From Candidatus Paceibacterota bacterium (GTDB lineage: Bacteria > Patescibacteriota > Minisyncoccia > Phycocordibacterales > UBA6899): 50,011 nucleotides of DNA. The notes beneath the pieces were generated by a model. That model worked only from the letters and a program-made list of their open reading frames with translations. It was not told where the DNA came from and made no database searches. The stretch's first letter is position 1, and every line of letters begins with the position of its first letter. The DNA lies in contig DATEZQ010000001.1 in assembly GCA_035583355.1 (NCBI GenBank), forward strand, positions 139,055-189,065. The letters run 5' to 3'. This document shows positions 24,839 to 32,933 of this stretch, in pieces. A program made the position numbers and the translations under genes.

Positions 24839-24866
24839 TTGACAATATAGTATTATCTGGTACAAT
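24839..24866 (+). promoter_or_regulatory. Promoter of the surface repeat protein gene (TTGACA-16-TACAAT)
   Basis: -35 TTGACA (24839-24844) and -10 TACAAT (24861-24866). The -10 ends 9 bases before the ATG, predicting a leaderless or nearly leaderless mRNA. Confidence 0.75.
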
Positions 24867-24875
24867 ACTTACACT

Positions 24876-27719
24876 ATGCAATTCACCGCAAAGATCAACA
24901 AACTCGCACTTAGTCTCCTTGTCGTAACGGGACTTTTTGCGCATACTTCCGCAGCACTTGCAGCAACGTCCTCTGTGACCTGCAATGCAGCTACGCTTAA
25001 TGGTCATACCGCAACAACTGTTTTCCCAGTAACCGTATGGTTCGAGTGGGGAACAAATTCAAGCGCGGTTACAGGAGGTAACGGAACAAAGACCGCATCG
25101 CAAACACTTTCTGCGAATGCTTCTTTCAGTGCGCCTCTTTCTGGCTTGAATGAGAATACAACTTATTACTACCGTGCGATGGCACAGGATCATATTGGTC
25201 CTCTCGCTGGTGCGGTCGTGTCATTTACGACTCCTCCATGTGGTGGACAGGGTCAGCTTCCAAGCGTTACTACAAATAGTGCTTCGAATGTTGATAACTA
25301 CTCTGCGACACTCAATGAATACGTCGATCCCCGTGGCTCAAACGGCTCACGTTGGTTCGAGTATGGAACAAGTCAGGGTAATCTTTCAAACTCAACTTCA
25401 CGCGTAAATATTTCTGCACCAGGAAATGGCTCAGCATATATTTCGAACTTGAGTACGAATACAACCTATTACTTCCGTGCAGCAGGATCAAACGATCAGG
25501 GTACGGTGTATGGACAGATTCTCTCGTTCACTACTAATGGTGGCACGAATGGTCAGCGTCCAACAGCGTCAACAAATAGCGCTTCTGGCGTATCTTTGAG
25601 TGATGCAACACTTAATGGCTATGTGGATCCTAACGGAACAAACGATACTGTTCGTTGGTTCGAGTGGGGTTCAGGTTATTACGGTTTCGACAACTCAACT
25701 TCGCAGGTGAATATAAGCAATGCAGGAAATGTTTCTGCATATCTCCCAAATCTTTCTGCAAACACAACCTATCGTTTTCGTGTGGTTGCACAGAATAGCT
25801 ACGGTACTTCATATGGTACAACCATGACGTTCAGGACCAATGGTGGCTCGAATGGTCAGGTTCCTACTGCTACGACTCGTAGCGCATCAAGCGTTGATAA
25901 TTATTCAGCAACCCTGAATGGTTATGTTGATCCAAATGGTGCAAGTGATACTGCTCGTTGGTTTGAGTATGGTACAAGTCAGGGGAATCTCTATAATTCA
26001 ACCTCTCGCGTAAATATTGGTTATGCAGGTGATGCGTCAGCATATATCTCAAGCCTTTCAGCGAACCGTACATACTACTTCCGTATCGTTGCCCAGAACA
26101 GTCAGGGTACGACCTATGGTCAGGTGCTTTCATTCACTACGAACAACGGTGGTGACAATAATGATCAGCTTCCTACGGTAAACACAAACAGTGCTTCGAG
26201 TATCGATAACTATTCAGCTACACTGAACGGTTACGTGGGTACAAATGGTTCATCATACAACACGACACGTTGGTTTGAGTATGGCACAAGTCAGGGAAAT
26301 CTCTATAACTCGACTTCTCATGTCAACATGAGTAATTCGGGCAGTATCTCTGCATACATCTCGAATCTTCAGACGAACACAACGTACTACTTCCGTGCAG
26401 TTGCTCAGAATAGTCAGGGTACCGTCTATGGTCAGGTGCTTTCATTCACGACAAATGGTGGAGGCGGTGGTGGATATTCAAACTTGCCTTTGGTGACGAC
26501 ACGCTCCGCAAATAACGTATTTGCTTCAGCCGCACTCATCAATGGTTATGTTGATGCAAATGGTTCAGGTAGCGCATCAGGTTGGTTCGAGTGGGGTACC
26601 AATCAAAACCTCTCGAATACAACTTCGCGTACCTCAATCGGTAGCGGTAGTTCAAATATTTCATCAAACCTCACCGGTCTTTCACAAAATACAACCTACT
26701 ACTACCGTGCAGTAGGACAAAATGATCAGGGTACAGTACGTGGAAGCATCTTGTCATTCACGACTTCAAACACAGGAAATACAGACGATGGTGCTGCTCC
26801 AACAGCAATCACTACACTTCCTACACAGATTACGGGAACGAGTGCAATGCTCAATTCACTTGTCTTGAATAATGGTAACGATGTCGCACGTGCATGGTTT
26901 GAGTGGGGAACTACTCAGGCGCTCGCACGTACAACAAGCCCCGTAAGCATTGGTACCGCACCATCTGCGCGCCATGCTGAGACGGTCTATGGTCTTGTGA
27001 GTGGTACAACATACTACTTCCGTGTAGTTGCAGAGAATAGCCATGGTAAGAACTATGGAATCATTCGCAGCTTCGTTGCGCGTAGTCCAGTAGTAGTGGT
27101 TACCCCAAAACCAACTCCAAAGCCTACAACACCAGTAAGGATTGTTGAGCGTATTGTCGAGAAGCCAGTCTTGGTACATGCAGAAGGCGTAAATAGCCTC
27201 GTCATGCTCACTATCACTGGTGGATCAGATACAATCACAAAGGGCGAGGATCGCACCTATCATGTCACCTGGACAAATGACAGCACTCAGAATTTGAGCA
27301 ATGTCGTCCTCCGTGTACTCGTTCCTCAGACCATGACGTTCAAGAGCTCAGATGATGGTACGTTCTCGAAAGCGGACAGTACGCTCACGCTTGAACTTGA
27401 TAAGCTCAGCGTTGGTGAGTCTGGAGAAACGAATCTTGTCCTGAATGGTGGTGGCACACTCAAGGTTGGTGATCTCGTGGTGACAACTGCGAATATGGTC
27501 TATACCGATGAATCAAGTGTTCAGGGTGATGCACTTGCATATACAACGCAGCGCGTTGTTGAAGGCGGTGCAGTACTCGGTGCAAGTGTCGGTGCAGCTT
27601 CATTCCCAATGATGCTTCTCGGCTGGTTGCTCCTCATCATCCTTGTCATGATTCTTATCATCCTCACGATGCACCTTTATAGGAAGCTCAAGGAGGGAGG
27701 TGAGTCATCTTCAAACTAA
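24876..27719 (+). CDS. Surface protein with seven fibronectin-like repeats and C-terminal membrane anchor
   Basis: 947 residues. Signal peptide about 1-29 (LFAHTSAALAA). Seven repeats of about 95 residues (about 33-730) share SATLNGYVDPNG, WFEYGTSQ and TTYYFRAVAQNSQGTVYG followed by LSFTTN; this is a fibronectin type III-like beta sandwich typical of cell-surface proteins. A Lys/Pro/Thr hinge (PKPTPKPTTP) leads to a DUF11-like domain (about 770-890, YHVTWTNDSTQNLSNVVLRV). A single C-terminal helix (MMLLGWLLLIILVMILIILT) and a charged tail anchor it. The repeats are also visible in DNA as degenerate tandem units of about 280-300 bp, which could recombine to change length. Probably an adhesin or host-contact protein (inference). 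Confidence 0.88.
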   Translation: MQFTAKINKLALSLLVVTGLFAHTSAALAATSSVTCNAATLNGHTATTVFPVTVWFEWGTNSSAVTGGNGTKTASQTLSANASFSAPLSGLNENTTYYYRAMAQDHIGPLAGAVVSFTTPPCGGQGQLPSVTTNSASNVDNYSATLNEYVDPRGSNGSRWFEYGTSQGNLSNSTSRVNISAPGNGSAYISNLSTNTTYYFRAAGSNDQGTVYGQILSFTTNGGTNGQRPTASTNSASGVSLSDATLNGYVDPNGTNDTVRWFEWGSGYYGFDNSTSQVNISNAGNVSAYLPNLSANTTYRFRVVAQNSYGTSYGTTMTFRTNGGSNGQVPTATTRSASSVDNYSATLNGYVDPNGASDTARWFEYGTSQGNLYNSTSRVNIGYAGDASAYISSLSANRTYYFRIVAQNSQGTTYGQVLSFTTNNGGDNNDQLPTVNTNSASSIDNYSATLNGYVGTNGSSYNTTRWFEYGTSQGNLYNSTSHVNMSNSGSISAYISNLQTNTTYYFRAVAQNSQGTVYGQVLSFTTNGGGGGGYSNLPLVTTRSANNVFASAALINGYVDANGSGSASGWFEWGTNQNLSNTTSRTSIGSGSSNISSNLTGLSQNTTYYYRAVGQNDQGTVRGSILSFTTSNTGNTDDGAAPTAITTLPTQITGTSAMLNSLVLNNGNDVARAWFEWGTTQALARTTSPVSIGTAPSARHAETVYGLVSGTTYYFRVVAENSHGKNYGIIRSFVARSPVVVVTPKPTPKPTTPVRIVERIVEKPVLVHAEGVNSLVMLTITGGSDTITKGEDRTYHVTWTNDSTQNLSNVVLRVLVPQTMTFKSSDDGTFSKADSTLTLELDKLSVGESGETNLVLNGGGTLKVGDLVVTTANMVYTDESSVQGDALAYTTQRVVEGGAVLGASVGAASFPMMLLGWLLLIILVMILIILTMHLYRKLKEGGESSSN

Positions 27720-27721
27720 AC

Positions 27722-27752
27722 AAAAAACTCACACGCAAGTGTGAGTTTTTTG
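27722..27752 (+). terminator. Intrinsic terminator after the surface repeat protein gene
   Basis: AAAAAACTCACAC and GTGTGAGTTTTTT with a GCAA loop. Confidence 0.93.
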
Positions 27753-27770
27753 TTTCGCATCGTGAATTTG

Positions 27771-27896
27771 CAAACAAAAGATTTGGGATGAAGTTGTGCT
27801 CGCTGGAGGTGTTCCGACCGAAGGAGACGTAGTTGCCTACGGCAACGAGGCGGAGCGCCGAAGCGTGAGCGCAAATTCGCCCAAATATTTTCGTTT
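27771..27896 (-). repeat. Family 2 stop-codon cruciform repeat, copy H
   Basis: 126 bp on the minus strand, directly after the rpmA terminator. Arms (minus-strand sense) AAATATTTGGG and CCCAAATCTTT carry the same T-C mismatch; GAATTTG with CAACTTC carries the second. The conserved right-side CTCC loop bases and the apical CGTAG/CTACG hairpin are present. Unlike F, G and I, the element is separated from the stop codon by a perfect palindrome that itself contains the stop. Confidence 0.85.
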
Positions 27897-27931
27897 AATT
27901 TTAAACTCCCCAAGAGGGGAGTTTAAAATTA
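27896..27931 (-). terminator. rpmA terminator: perfect 16-bp palindrome including the stop codon
   Basis: TAATTTTAAACTCCCC and its exact complement enclose a 4-base loop. The first three bases are the rpmA stop codon. Confidence 0.9.
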
Positions 27932-28204
27932 TGCTGCGAGATATGCCATCTTATGGCTCTTACGGTTACCGTCGAAACCGATCTTGCGAACGGTCTTGAA
28001 CTTAACGGTGCCATCCTTCACTGCATAGAGTGTGTGATCCTTGCCCACTTTGACACCCTCACCGGCTACAACGCGAGTACCACGCTGGCGAACAATGATG
28101 TTGCCAACGATTGCCTTCTGTCCGTCATGGAGCTTAACGCCAAGATATTTTGGCTTTGAGTCGGTGAGGTTTCTAGCGGTACCTCCGGCCTTTTTGGTCG
28201 ACAT
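27929..28204 (-). CDS. rpmA: 50S ribosomal protein L27
   Basis: 91 residues. [29 protein letters not shown] is the L27 N-terminus, without the cleavable extension of Firmicutes; [23 protein letters not shown] is the family signature. L27 sits near the peptidyl transferase centre. rplU (L21), its usual partner, is not adjacent. It has its own terminator and then repeat H. Confidence 0.96.
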   Translation of the reverse strand: MSTKKAGGTARNLTDSKPKYLGVKLHDGQKAIVGNIIVRQRGTRVVAGEGVKVGKDHTLYAVKDGTVKFKTVRKIGFDGNRKSHKMAYLAA

Positions 28205-28640
28205 GGTGTATTGGGGTTATGGATAAATTACGCCTTACACACGAGGTGCACAACGTGATGACTAGTATAGCAGAAAGTTAGAAAATATCAAGTGGATAGG
28301 CCGGGTAATAAGCAAAAACACAGCGGATGGCGATTTGGCAAAAAATATCCCTAAATAGCGTAGTCCTGAGAGCTTACGCGCAAATGCACCTATGGGAGCG
28401 TATTCATCTCACTGCGTCACAAGGATATTGATCTCAGAGGAAAAATATTTTCATTACTATTTCCTAAATATGATTATGGAAATGAAATATTGCAGCAGGC
28501 AATATATTTTGCGTGAACGCAAGTGTAAGGCATTTTACACTATACTTTGAATAGTGGCTCTGTTGAGAGGTTACTTTAGTGTTCGCTATATACTTATGTA
28601 AATAAGATAGATATCCACATAATTTGCACATAAGTTACAA
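28205..28640. other. Gene-free stretch upstream of rpmA and hxlR-type gene
   Basis: Divergent intergenic region with no plausible protein gene. It holds the possible decayed cruciform at 28330-28437 and an inverted repeat TTTCAT-x-ATTTCC / GGAAATGAAA at about 28449-28487. The rest is AT-rich; the rpmA promoter must lie near 28205-28280 but no strong box stands out. Confidence 0.4.
28330..28437. repeat. Possible decayed family 2 cruciform repeat
   Basis: Outer arms AATATCC (28344-28350) and GGATATT (28423-28429), then GCGTAGT against ACTGCGT, then GAG-AGCTT-ACGC against GCGTA-TTCAT-CTC. The right arm keeps TTCATCTCA as in copy F. Length and layout fit but the similarity is weak. Confidence 0.3.
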
Positions 28641-28669
28641 TTGACACTGTAGTGCAGTTTGTGTATACT
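28641..28669 (+). promoter_or_regulatory. Promoter of the HxlR-family gene (TTGACA-17-TATACT)
   Basis: -35 TTGACA (28641-28646) and -10 TATACT (28664-28669), optimal 17-base spacer. Confidence 0.75.
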
Positions 28670-28683
28670 AACCTAGCTTACCA

Positions 28684-28711
28684 GTCATTAATGACAACAA
28701 TTTCATTGTCA
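28684..28711 (+). promoter_or_regulatory. Overlapping operator-like palindromes
   Basis: A perfect dyad GTCATTAATGAC (28684-28695) overlaps an imperfect dyad TGACAA-8-TTGTCA type (28692-28711). They lie just downstream of the predicted start of transcription, where a repressor would block the HxlR-type gene. Autoregulation is inferred. Confidence 0.5.
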
Positions 28712-28743
28712 TTGGTGGTATGTTAATAATAAAATAACGCGTA

Positions 28744-29064
28744 ATGAAAAAGTACACGAAGAAGAACATTCATTCTCCAATTGAGAATACTCTTCAGGTT
28801 ATCGGCAGCAAGTGGACAGTATTGATTATCCGCGAGCTCATGGACGGCACACGTCGTTTCGGTGAACTCGAGCGCGCCCTGACCGGTATCAGCCCACGTA
28901 CACTCTCAATGCGCCTCGGTGACATGGAGGGCCATGGCATTATCGAGCGTAAGGTCTTCCCAGAAGTACCACCACGCGTAGAGTACAAGCTCTCACCACT
29001 TGGCAAGACTCTTGAGCCAGTCCTCAAGACCATGTCAAACTGGGGTTCAGCAGTCAAGAAATAG
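28744..29064 (+). CDS. HxlR-family winged helix-turn-helix regulator
   Basis: 106 residues. SPIENTLQVIGSKWTVLIIRELMDGTRRFGELERAL and GISPRTLSMRLGDME match the HxlR DNA-binding domain; RVEYKLSPLGKTLEPVL is the C-terminal signature. It binds DNA as a dimer. It has no cysteine at all, so a thiol redox switch like that of HypR or QorR is unlikely. There is no Shine-Dalgarno site. Promoter and overlapping palindromes upstream suggest it controls its own gene. Confidence 0.92.
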   Translation: MKKYTKKNIHSPIENTLQVIGSKWTVLIIRELMDGTRRFGELERALTGISPRTLSMRLGDMEGHGIIERKVFPEVPPRVEYKLSPLGKTLEPVLKTMSNWGSAVKK

Positions 29065-29179
29065 TTTTACTATCGTTGACGCACACACACGCAACAATAA
29101 ACATACAAACAGATGCGCCGTAAGGCGTTTTTTGTTTTGGCCTTGTAATTCGTTCATTTTTGCTTTACTATGCCCCTAT

Positions 29180-30280
29180 ATGTCACTTTCTATTGGTATC
29201 GTCGGCTTACCGAATGTCGGCAAATCGACGTTGTTTAATGCGCTCACGAAGAAAGGCGCTGAAACTGCAAACTATCCATTCTGTACGATTGATCCATCGG
29301 TCGGCGTTGTCACTGTTCCTGATGAGCGACTTTATAAACTCGCAGATTTTTCGAAGACCCTACGTACGATCCCTGCAATCGTTGAATTTGTTGATATCGC
29401 AGGGTTAGTGAAAGGTGCATCTGAGGGTCAAGGTCTTGGGAATAAATTTCTCACAAATATTCGCGAGACTGATGCAATCGCAGAGGTAGTCCGAATTTTT
29501 GAGGATAGTGAAATCATTCACGTCGATGGAAAGATTGATCCGGTGCATGATATTGAGGTCATCAACATGGAGCTTATTCTTGCTGACTTGCAGACCGTTA
29601 CGAATCGTGAGCAGAATCTTCTTCGTGATGTGAAGCGAGGTGACAAGCTTGCAATCAAGGAAGATGGACTCGTGAAGCAGCTTCGTGCAGTGCTTGAGTC
29701 TGAGAAGCTTGCAAATACACTTGTACTTACTGATCCAGAGGAGCAGAAGATCGTGAAGCAACTCAACTTGCTGACCATGAAGCCTTTTCTCTATATTCTC
29801 AACAAGAAGGCGGGGGGACGTAATCTCGATGAGATGGATGATCCACGATTTGCTGCCTTGCTCGCATATCTTAAGGAGCATCATGCAACATATGTTATTG
29901 TGGACGCGCGTATTAGCGAGGAGCTCAACGCATTCGAAGGAGAGGAGCGCAAGCAGTTCGCTGATGAACTTGGTGTAAAGGACGATGGTATTGATAAGCT
30001 CATTCGTGCAGGATATGACCTTCTAGGTCTCATGATGTACTTCACGACAGGGGTGCAGGAGACGAGAGCCTGGACAATTAAACGCAATTCAACTGCACCT
30101 GTTGCGGGAATGGCGATCCATACCGACTTCAAAGATAAGTTTATTCGTGCGGAAATCGTGAACTGGGAGGCACTCATTAATGCAGGTTCATATGCAGCAG
30201 CGCGCGAGAAGGGACTTGTGCGCACTGAAGGGAAGGAGTATGTCGTTCAGGATGGAGATGTTATAGAATTCAAAATTTAA
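29180..30280 (+). CDS. ychF: Ribosome-associated ATPase/GTPase YchF (OLA1)
   Basis: 366 residues from the ATG at 29180, chosen since the product then starts with the standard MSLSIGIVGLPNVGKSTLFN; TACTAT at 29167-29172 lies 7 bases upstream. P-loop GLPNVGKST, switch II VDIAGLVKGASEGQGLGNKFL, NKKAGG in place of NKxD (the change linked to ATP preference in YchF), and a C-terminal TGS domain (MMYFTTGVQETRAWTI to VQDGDVIEFKI). It binds ribosomes and is nearly universal in bacteria. Confidence 0.96.
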   Translation: MSLSIGIVGLPNVGKSTLFNALTKKGAETANYPFCTIDPSVGVVTVPDERLYKLADFSKTLRTIPAIVEFVDIAGLVKGASEGQGLGNKFLTNIRETDAIAEVVRIFEDSEIIHVDGKIDPVHDIEVINMELILADLQTVTNREQNLLRDVKRGDKLAIKEDGLVKQLRAVLESEKLANTLVLTDPEEQKIVKQLNLLTMKPFLYILNKKAGGRNLDEMDDPRFAALLAYLKEHHATYVIVDARISEELNAFEGEERKQFADELGVKDDGIDKLIRAGYDLLGLMMYFTTGVQETRAWTIKRNSTAPVAGMAIHTDFKDKFIRAEIVNWEALINAGSYAAAREKGLVRTEGKEYVVQDGDVIEFKI

Positions 30281-30310
30281 GAAAAAATCACACTTTTGTG
30301 TGATTTTTTC
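30281..30310 (+). terminator. Intrinsic terminator after ychF
   Basis: GAAAAAATCACAC and GTGTGATTTTTTC with a TTTT loop. The A run upstream makes it possibly bidirectional. Confidence 0.92.
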
Positions 30311-30442
30311 TTTTACTGCATGGATTACACTAATGAAACTAACAACATTTGTGGAATATCTGTAGTTGTCACCCTTATGCACATGTATTTTCCTAATTTC
30401 ACATGTTATACTTGTGCCAGCACGCGACGCGCGTTTTTCTAC

Positions 30443-31672
30443 ATGCCACGAGTTCCACGTATATTAATGTTGGGTTGGGAGTTGCCACCATACAATAGTG
30501 GTGGTCTTGGGGTGGCCTGTGAGGGCCTCACTCGAGGACTCGCTGAGCAAGGAGTAGAAATTCATTTCCTCCTCCCGTTTTCTGGTAAAGATGACACTCA
30601 TGGCTATATGAATGTGCACTCAATGGTGAATGCACAAACAACCGACAAGGAAACACTCAAAGCATATGCAAGACTGCTTGCATCACCATATATGACTGAG
30701 AAGGAGTATACGGAATTACTCCTTCGAACTCCCGGGCTTTCTCTTTACGGTGCTTCACTTTTTCAACTCGTGGAGCTTTTTGTCGATTATGCGGACCGCA
30801 TGTCGAAGTCAATTGATTTTGATATCATCCATGCTCACGACTGGTTGACCTACCTTGCAGGAGTGAAGATTAAAGAACGCACGGGAAAACCACTTGTTGT
30901 CCATGTTCATGCTACGGAGTATGACCGAACCGGAGATAATCCTAATCCACGTATTCGTGATATTGAGCTCATGGGGCTCCATGCTGCGGACGCGGTCATC
31001 ACCGTGTCTGGTCATACGAAAAACATAGTACAAATGCGTTATGGCGTCCCAGGAAGCAAGATTTACGTTGTGCATAATGGTGTGCTGCCTGTTGTTCCCG
31101 TAAAGAGACTTCCTCCAGGAATCGGTTTACTGCGTGCTCAAGGAAACAACATTGTGCTTTTCGTCGGTCGCATCACGATTCAGAAGGGTCCTGAGTATTT
31201 CATCCAAACGGCAAAGCGCGTACTTGAGTACGTACCAAAGACCATCTTTCTCGTTTCTGGATCAGGTGACATGGAGCACCAAATGATGAATCTTGCTGCA
31301 GAGCTTGGTATTTCATCTCAGGTTTTGTTTACAGGATTTCTGCGCGGAGACGAACTCATGGAAACCTATGGAAGCTCCGATATTTATATTATGCCTTCCG
31401 TATCTGAGCCGTTTGGTATTACTGCACTTGAGGCTGCGCAGCATGGAGCAGCGCTACTACTCTCAAAGCAGTCAGGTGCACGTGAGGTTATTGCAGGAGC
31501 ATTTACTGCTGACTTCTGGGATATCGATGAGATGGCGAATGCAGTGGTGGCCATATTGCGTAGTCCAGGTCTTCGCAAAACAATGCGTGAGCATGCCAAA
31601 GATGATGCATCTAGGGCAACCTGGGATCTTGCTGCGGAAAAGACGAATGAGGTCTATCGTTTGTTTCTCTAG
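30443..31672 (+). CDS. Glycosyltransferase family 4 protein (glycogen synthase-like fold)
   Basis: 409 residues from the ATG at 30443 (a TATACT box lies at 30407-30412). The GT-B fold is clear. The N-terminal ILMLGWELPPYNSGGLGVAC has the GGLG motif that binds the acceptor or ADP/UDP-glucose in starch/glycogen synthases. HAHDWLTYLAG follows, then the C-terminal FVGRITIQKGPEYFI and the E-x7-E motif in SEPFGITALE. It heads a gene row with GH57, GH15, pgi and a sugar kinase, so its substrate is probably an alpha-glucan. Whether it builds glycogen or a glycan is not decidable by eye. Confidence 0.88.
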   Translation: MPRVPRILMLGWELPPYNSGGLGVACEGLTRGLAEQGVEIHFLLPFSGKDDTHGYMNVHSMVNAQTTDKETLKAYARLLASPYMTEKEYTELLLRTPGLSLYGASLFQLVELFVDYADRMSKSIDFDIIHAHDWLTYLAGVKIKERTGKPLVVHVHATEYDRTGDNPNPRIRDIELMGLHAADAVITVSGHTKNIVQMRYGVPGSKIYVVHNGVLPVVPVKRLPPGIGLLRAQGNNIVLFVGRITIQKGPEYFIQTAKRVLEYVPKTIFLVSGSGDMEHQMMNLAAELGISSQVLFTGFLRGDELMETYGSSDIYIMPSVSEPFGITALEAAQHGAALLLSKQSGAREVIAGAFTADFWDIDEMANAVVAILRSPGLRKTMREHAKDDASRATWDLAAEKTNEVYRLFL

Positions 31673-31707
31673 TTTTCATTAAATAATTCTCTACTTATAA
31701 ACTGACC

Positions 31708-32916
31708 ATGCCCTCAATTTGCTTCTATTTTCAGATTCACCAGCCGTATCGTGTCAAAAAGATGCGTGTTTTCGATGTCGGAGAGACTGATAACTATTTC
31801 GATGAGGAAGGGGATACTCTTCGCAATAATCGTGCTATAGCAGAAAAGGTTGCGCGCAAATCGTACATTCCAATGTTGCGTGTTTTGCGTGATCTTTTAG
31901 TGCAGTACCCAGAATTCAAGTTCACATTTTCTATCTCAGGTGTCGCTTTACAGCAATTCGAGGCATGGATTCCTGAGATCATCGACATGTTACGCGACCT
32001 TGCGCTTACCGGAAGGGTTGAGTTCCTTAGTGAAACCTCTCATCACTCGCTATCATTCCTCTATTCACCAAAGGAATTTCGTAAGCAGGTAGAATCGCAC
32101 CGCAATCACATCGAGCGTCTTTTTGGGGTCACACCAACATCATTCCGAAACACTGAACTTATCTATAACAATGCACTTGCAAAGGAAGTGGAAGACATGG
32201 GTTTCACTGCAATCCTCGCGGAAGGTTGGGATCCACTTTTGGGAGATCGTACACCAAACCAAGTCTATCAGGCTCCAAATGTCTCACGTATTGTCACGCT
32301 CGTGAAAAACTATCGACTCTCTGATGATATCGCTTTTCGCTTCAGTAATCAGGGTTGGACGAGCTGGCCACTTACTTCAGAGAAGTTTGCAAATTGGGTG
32401 CATAGTGTTGCGGGTAATGGGGAGCTGATTAATCTCTTCATGGATTTTGAAACTTTTGGTGAGCACCAGTGGGAGGACACGGGAATCTTTAATTTCATGC
32501 GTGCACTTCCTGGTGCCATTCTCCAGCACCCTGACTTTGATTTTGTGACCGTGACCGAGGCAGCGCAGCGATATCCTGTGCGAGGTATCTATGACGCACA
32601 CGCTCCAGTCACATGGGCTGACACCGAACGTGACCTTACTGCATGGATGGGTAATCCAATGCAGCTTGAGGCTCTTCGCTCTGTCTACTCACTTGAAGAT
32701 GCAGTACATGAGTCAGGTGATGCTGCTGTGCTCGAAGATTGGCGCAAGTTGCAGACTTCCGATCATTTCTACTATATGTGTACGAAGTATTTCGCTGATG
32801 GCGATGTGCATAAATACTTCAGTCCATTCGACACACCTTATGAGGCATTTGTCGCATATAATAATGCGCTCGCGGATCTCCGTAGTCGACTCCACATCCA
32901 TTTACGTTCGAAATAA
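31708..32916 (+). CDS. Glycoside hydrolase family 57 (alpha-amylase type)
   Basis: 402 residues. MPSICFYFQIHQPYR carries the GH57 motif I (HQP). Others: SETSHHSLSFLYS, ILAEGWDPLL and FRNTELIYNN with a likely nucleophile glutamate, and MDFETFGEHQ with the likely acid/base aspartate. GH57 enzymes cleave or rearrange alpha-glucans with retention. No signal peptide, so it acts in the cytoplasm. It starts 35 bases after the GT4 gene, indicating an operon. Confidence 0.93.
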   Translation: MPSICFYFQIHQPYRVKKMRVFDVGETDNYFDEEGDTLRNNRAIAEKVARKSYIPMLRVLRDLLVQYPEFKFTFSISGVALQQFEAWIPEIIDMLRDLALTGRVEFLSETSHHSLSFLYSPKEFRKQVESHRNHIERLFGVTPTSFRNTELIYNNALAKEVEDMGFTAILAEGWDPLLGDRTPNQVYQAPNVSRIVTLVKNYRLSDDIAFRFSNQGWTSWPLTSEKFANWVHSVAGNGELINLFMDFETFGEHQWEDTGIFNFMRALPGAILQHPDFDFVTVTEAAQRYPVRGIYDAHAPVTWADTERDLTAWMGNPMQLEALRSVYSLEDAVHESGDAAVLEDWRKLQTSDHFYYMCTKYFADGDVHKYFSPFDTPYEAFVAYNNALADLRSRLHIHLRSK

Positions 32917-32919
32917 TAG

Positions 32920-32925
32920 TATAAT
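32920..32925 (+). promoter_or_regulatory. Internal -10 box (TATAAT) before the GH15 gene
   Basis: Consensus TATAAT ends 8 bases before the ATG at 32934 and just after the GH57 stop codon. It could start a separate leaderless transcript for GH15, pgi and the kinase. Confidence 0.5.
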
Positions 32926-32933
32926 ACATATAC

